Shown here: positions 12,297-14,148 of the stretch, in pieces
Position numbering within the stretch: position 1 is the stretch's first letter
Layout: each line of letters opens with the position of its first letter
Assembly: GCA_023438115.1 (NCBI GenBank)
Contig: JAEZEB010000178.1
Location: forward strand, 1-14,148
Direction of reading: 5' to 3'
Source of the DNA: Pseudomonadota bacterium
GTDB taxonomy: Bacteria; Pseudomonadota; Gammaproteobacteria; Burkholderiales; Burkholderiaceae_C
Length of the DNA stretch: 14,148 nt
The notes under the pieces: model-generated
The model's database searches: none
Told to the model about the DNA's origin: nothing
What the model saw: the letters and a program-made list of their open reading frames with translations, nothing else
Program-made: the position numbers and the translations under genes

Positions 12297-13793
12297 ATGT
12301 CCTCCGCCGCACTCGCCCCCACCCCCTTCCAGGCGGAGGTCCCGGATCCCTGTGCGGGCGGCGGCGAGGCGCTCCTGGACAACCCCGCCGAGTGGCCGTC
12401 CTTCGGCCGCGAACTGCGGGGCGAACCGGGCACGTGGGAGTCCTACCTCGCCATCGAGGGCATCTACTGCACCGGCTGCTCGCTCACCATCGAGCAGGCG
12501 CTCGCGGGCCTGCCCGGCGTGCGTTCGGTGGAGGTGAACGGCGCCACGGCGAGCGCCCGCATCGTCTGGACGCCGGGGCAGGGACGCCCCTCGCAGTGGC
12601 TGCGGGCACTGGAACGCGCGGGCTACCGGGGCCTCCCCGCGGGCGACCAGCTCGCCGCCGTGCCACGGCGCCAGGCGCAGCGCGTGCTGCTGTGGCGCTG
12701 GCTGGTGGCGGGCTTCTGCATGATGCAGGTGATGATGTACGCGGTGCCCGCGTACGTGGCCGAGCCCGGCGACATGACGCCCGACATGGCGGCGCTGCTG
12801 CGCTGGGCAGCCTGGCTGCTCACGCTGCCGGTGCTGCTGTTATCCTCGCGGCCTTTCTTCTCCTCCGCCTGGCGGGACCTGCGCAACCGCCGCATCGGCA
12901 TGGACGTGCCCGTGAGCCTGGGCATCCTGATCGCCTTCTTTGCCAGCACCGCGGCCACCTTCGATCCCGCGGGGCCGCTGGGGGGCGAGGTCTGGTACGA
13001 CTCGGTGACGATGTTCGTGTTCTTCCTGCTGTCCGGCCGCCTGCTGGAGCAGCGGTTGCGGGACCGCACGGCCGGCGCGCTGGAGGCGCTGGTGCGGCGC
13101 CTGCCCGCGACGGTGGAGCGCATCACGGCGGACGGCAGCGCCGAACGCGTGGCCGTGCGCGCCCTGGCGGCGGGCGACCGCGTGCGCATCCGCGCGGGCG
13201 AGGTGTTCCCCGCCGATGGCCGCGTGCTGGAAGGCGAGACGCACGTCGACGAGGCCCTGCTCACGGGCGAGTCGAAGCCGCTGCGCCGCGGCGCGGGCGA
13301 TGCCGTGGTGGCGGGCAGCGCCAACCTCGGGGGGACCGTGACGGTCGCCGTGGAGCGCACGGGCGATGCGACGCGCTTCGGCCAGATCGTGCAGCTGATG
13401 GAGCGCGCCTCGGTGGAGAAACCCGCGATCGCGCGCCTGGCCGACCGCATCGCCTCGCCCTTCCTGCTGGCCGTGGTGCTCGCTGCGGCCGGCGCCGCCG
13501 CCTGGTGGTGGCCGCAGGGGCCGGGGCAGGCGCTGGGCATCGCCGTGGCGATCCTGATCGTCACCTGTCCGTGCGCGCTGTCGCTCGCCACGCCGGCTTC
13601 GACGCTCGCTGCGGCCGGCGCGCTGGCGCGGCGCGGCATCCTCGTGCGGCGGCTGGAGGCCCTGGAAGCGGGCGCGCGCGTCGACACGGTGGTGTTCGAC
13701 AAGACCGGCACGCTGACCGCCGGACGGCCGAGCTGGTCGGCCGGGACCGGGTGCCGGCAGCGGCGCTGGAGCTGGCGGCCGCCATGGCCATGA
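12297..13793 (+). CDS. ccoI: Copper P1B-type ATPase, CcoI/FixI-like (5' part, frameshifted)
   Basis: As written this frame gives 498 residues of a copper-exporting ATPase. Residues about 48-115 form a metal-binding domain with C58-T-G-C61. Helices follow at about 130-150, 165-185, 203-222 and 235-250, then the actuator domain with TGES (323-326), further helices, the membrane CPC metal site (424-426, in TCPCALSLATP) and the phosphorylation motif D468-K-T-G-T. CPCALSLATP and the N-terminal layout point to the CcoI/FixI/CtpA group, which supplies copper for cbb3-type oxidase assembly. From about codon 477 (13728-13731) the reading goes out of phase and ends in nonsense (SWSAGTGC...), stopping at 13793. 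The correct continuation is in the -1 frame. There is no Shine-Dalgarno sequence before the ATG. The ccoI symbol rests on motif style; cco genes are not in view. Confidence 0.85.
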   Translation: MSSAALAPTPFQAEVPDPCAGGGEALLDNPAEWPSFGRELRGEPGTWESYLAIEGIYCTGCSLTIEQALAGLPGVRSVEVNGATASARIVWTPGQGRPSQWLRALERAGYRGLPAGDQLAAVPRRQAQRVLLWRWLVAGFCMMQVMMYAVPAYVAEPGDMTPDMAALLRWAAWLLTLPVLLLSSRPFFSSAWRDLRNRRIGMDVPVSLGILIAFFASTAATFDPAGPLGGEVWYDSVTMFVFFLLSGRLLEQRLRDRTAGALEALVRRLPATVERITADGSAERVAVRALAAGDRVRIRAGEVFPADGRVLEGETHVDEALLTGESKPLRRGAGDAVVAGSANLGGTVTVAVERTGDATRFGQIVQLMERASVEKPAIARLADRIASPFLLAVVLAAAGAAAWWWPQGPGQALGIAVAILIVTCPCALSLATPASTLAAAGALARRGILVRRLEALEAGARVDTVVFDKTGTLTAGRPSWSAGTGCRQRRWSWRPPWP

Positions 13794-14148
13794 GCAGCAA
13801 GCATGTGCTGGCGCGCGGCCTGGTCGCGGCCTGCCCGGATGTCCAGGCCCTGGACGGCGTGCGCGAGATTCCCGGCCGGGGCCTCCTCCTGGCGACGCCT
13901 GCGGGCGAGGTGCGGCTGGGCCAGCGCGCCTGGGCCCTGGCGGGCCTGGAAGCGGACGGTCCGGCCGAGGTCGGCGTCACGCCGGACGGCCCGGCGCTGC
14001 CGGAGATCTGGCTGGCCCGGCCCGGCCAGCCTCCGCAGGTCTTCCGCTTCGAGGACCGGCTGCGCGAGGATGCGCCCGCCACCGTGCGGGCCCTCCAGGA
14101 CCAGGGCTTCCGGGTGGAGCTCCTGTCCGGCGACCGGGCGGAGGTGAC
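13730..14148 (+). pseudogene. ccoI: Continuation of the copper ATPase in the -1 frame (runs off window)
   Basis: Reading in codons from GAG at 13730, the ATPase resumes as ELVGRDRVPAAALELAAAMA and stays open to the window edge. It supplies the nucleotide-binding domain (SSKHVLARGL) and the start of the second half of the phosphorylation domain (FEDRLREDAPATVRAL, then VELLSGDRAEV). One extra base, for example a G between 13730 and 13731 (CCG-GAG), restores a single frame: TAGRPELVGRD. The usual His-Pro dipeptide of the nucleotide-binding domain is His-Val here. The continuation is clean and codon use is unchanged, so either the indel is recent or it is a sequencing or assembly error. The hinge region, remaining helices and C-terminus lie beyond the window. 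Confidence 0.8.

Noticed and set aside
13719..13793. Programmed -1 frameshift in the copper ATPase, as known for E. coli copA
   Set aside because: No slippery heptamer is present at CGG-CCG-AGC, the site is in the phosphorylation domain and not after the metal-binding domain, and the short product would lack the nucleotide-binding domain.
13791..13793. The TGA as a selenocysteine codon
   Set aside because: The preceding codons are already out of phase with the family; a one-base indel explains the stop more simply.

Overview
The window is about 14.1 kb of GC-rich DNA with tightly packed genes. It looks like the chromosome of a betaproteobacterium, most likely Burkholderiales/Comamonadaceae. 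That placement is inferred from the high GC, the protein families and their order, and the style of the P-type ATPase; it was not tested by any search. All genes but one lie on the minus strand, so transcription runs mainly from right to left.

Reading leftwards from about 12.2 kb: (i) two universal-stress-protein genes (12190-11285); (ii) a terminal-oxidase operon (11142-6001) encoding a soluble diheme cytochrome c, a membrane-anchored triheme cytochrome c of the AdhB type, a 54-residue single-helix subunit, and subunits II (CuA) and I of a B-family (ba3-type) heme-copper oxygen reductase, then a second, membrane-anchored diheme cytochrome c; (iii) a nitric-oxide operon (5901-191) encoding a DUF2249 protein, a single-chain quinol-type NO reductase (NorB/qNor), the NO-sensing Fe-S repressor NsrR, a MIP18/PaaD-like Fe-S assembly factor, a divergent NnrS-like membrane protein and NnrS. 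Many junctions in (ii) and (iii) are ATGA overlaps, so translation is probably coupled. A cluster of GTGGGCA-type palindromes fills positions 1-175, beyond nnrS.

On the plus strand, starting at 12297, is a CcoI/FixI-like copper-exporting P1B-ATPase of the kind used in assembly of cbb3-type oxidases. As written it carries a one-base frameshift just after the DKTGT motif, and it runs off the right edge.

Regulation can be read from the sequence. A perfect NsrR-type palindrome (5923-5943) and an FNR/Dnr-type box TTGAC-N4-GTCAA (5973-5986) lie in the 99 bp before the NO operon. Their spacing puts the activator site at about -41.5 and the repressor over the predicted transcription start. A second box, TTGAT-N4-GTCAA (12248-12261), lies between the divergent stress-protein and copper-ATPase genes. 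Together the window looks like a low-oxygen/NO respiratory island: an oxidase fed by seven c-type hemes, NO removal directly from quinol, NO-damage functions under NsrR, and copper supply for an oxidase under oxygen or NO control. No wholly unknown gene system was found. The less ordinary parts are the orphan triheme cytochrome wired to a B-family oxidase, the tandem NnrS pair, the Cys-tailed DUF2249 protein and the broken ATPase frame.
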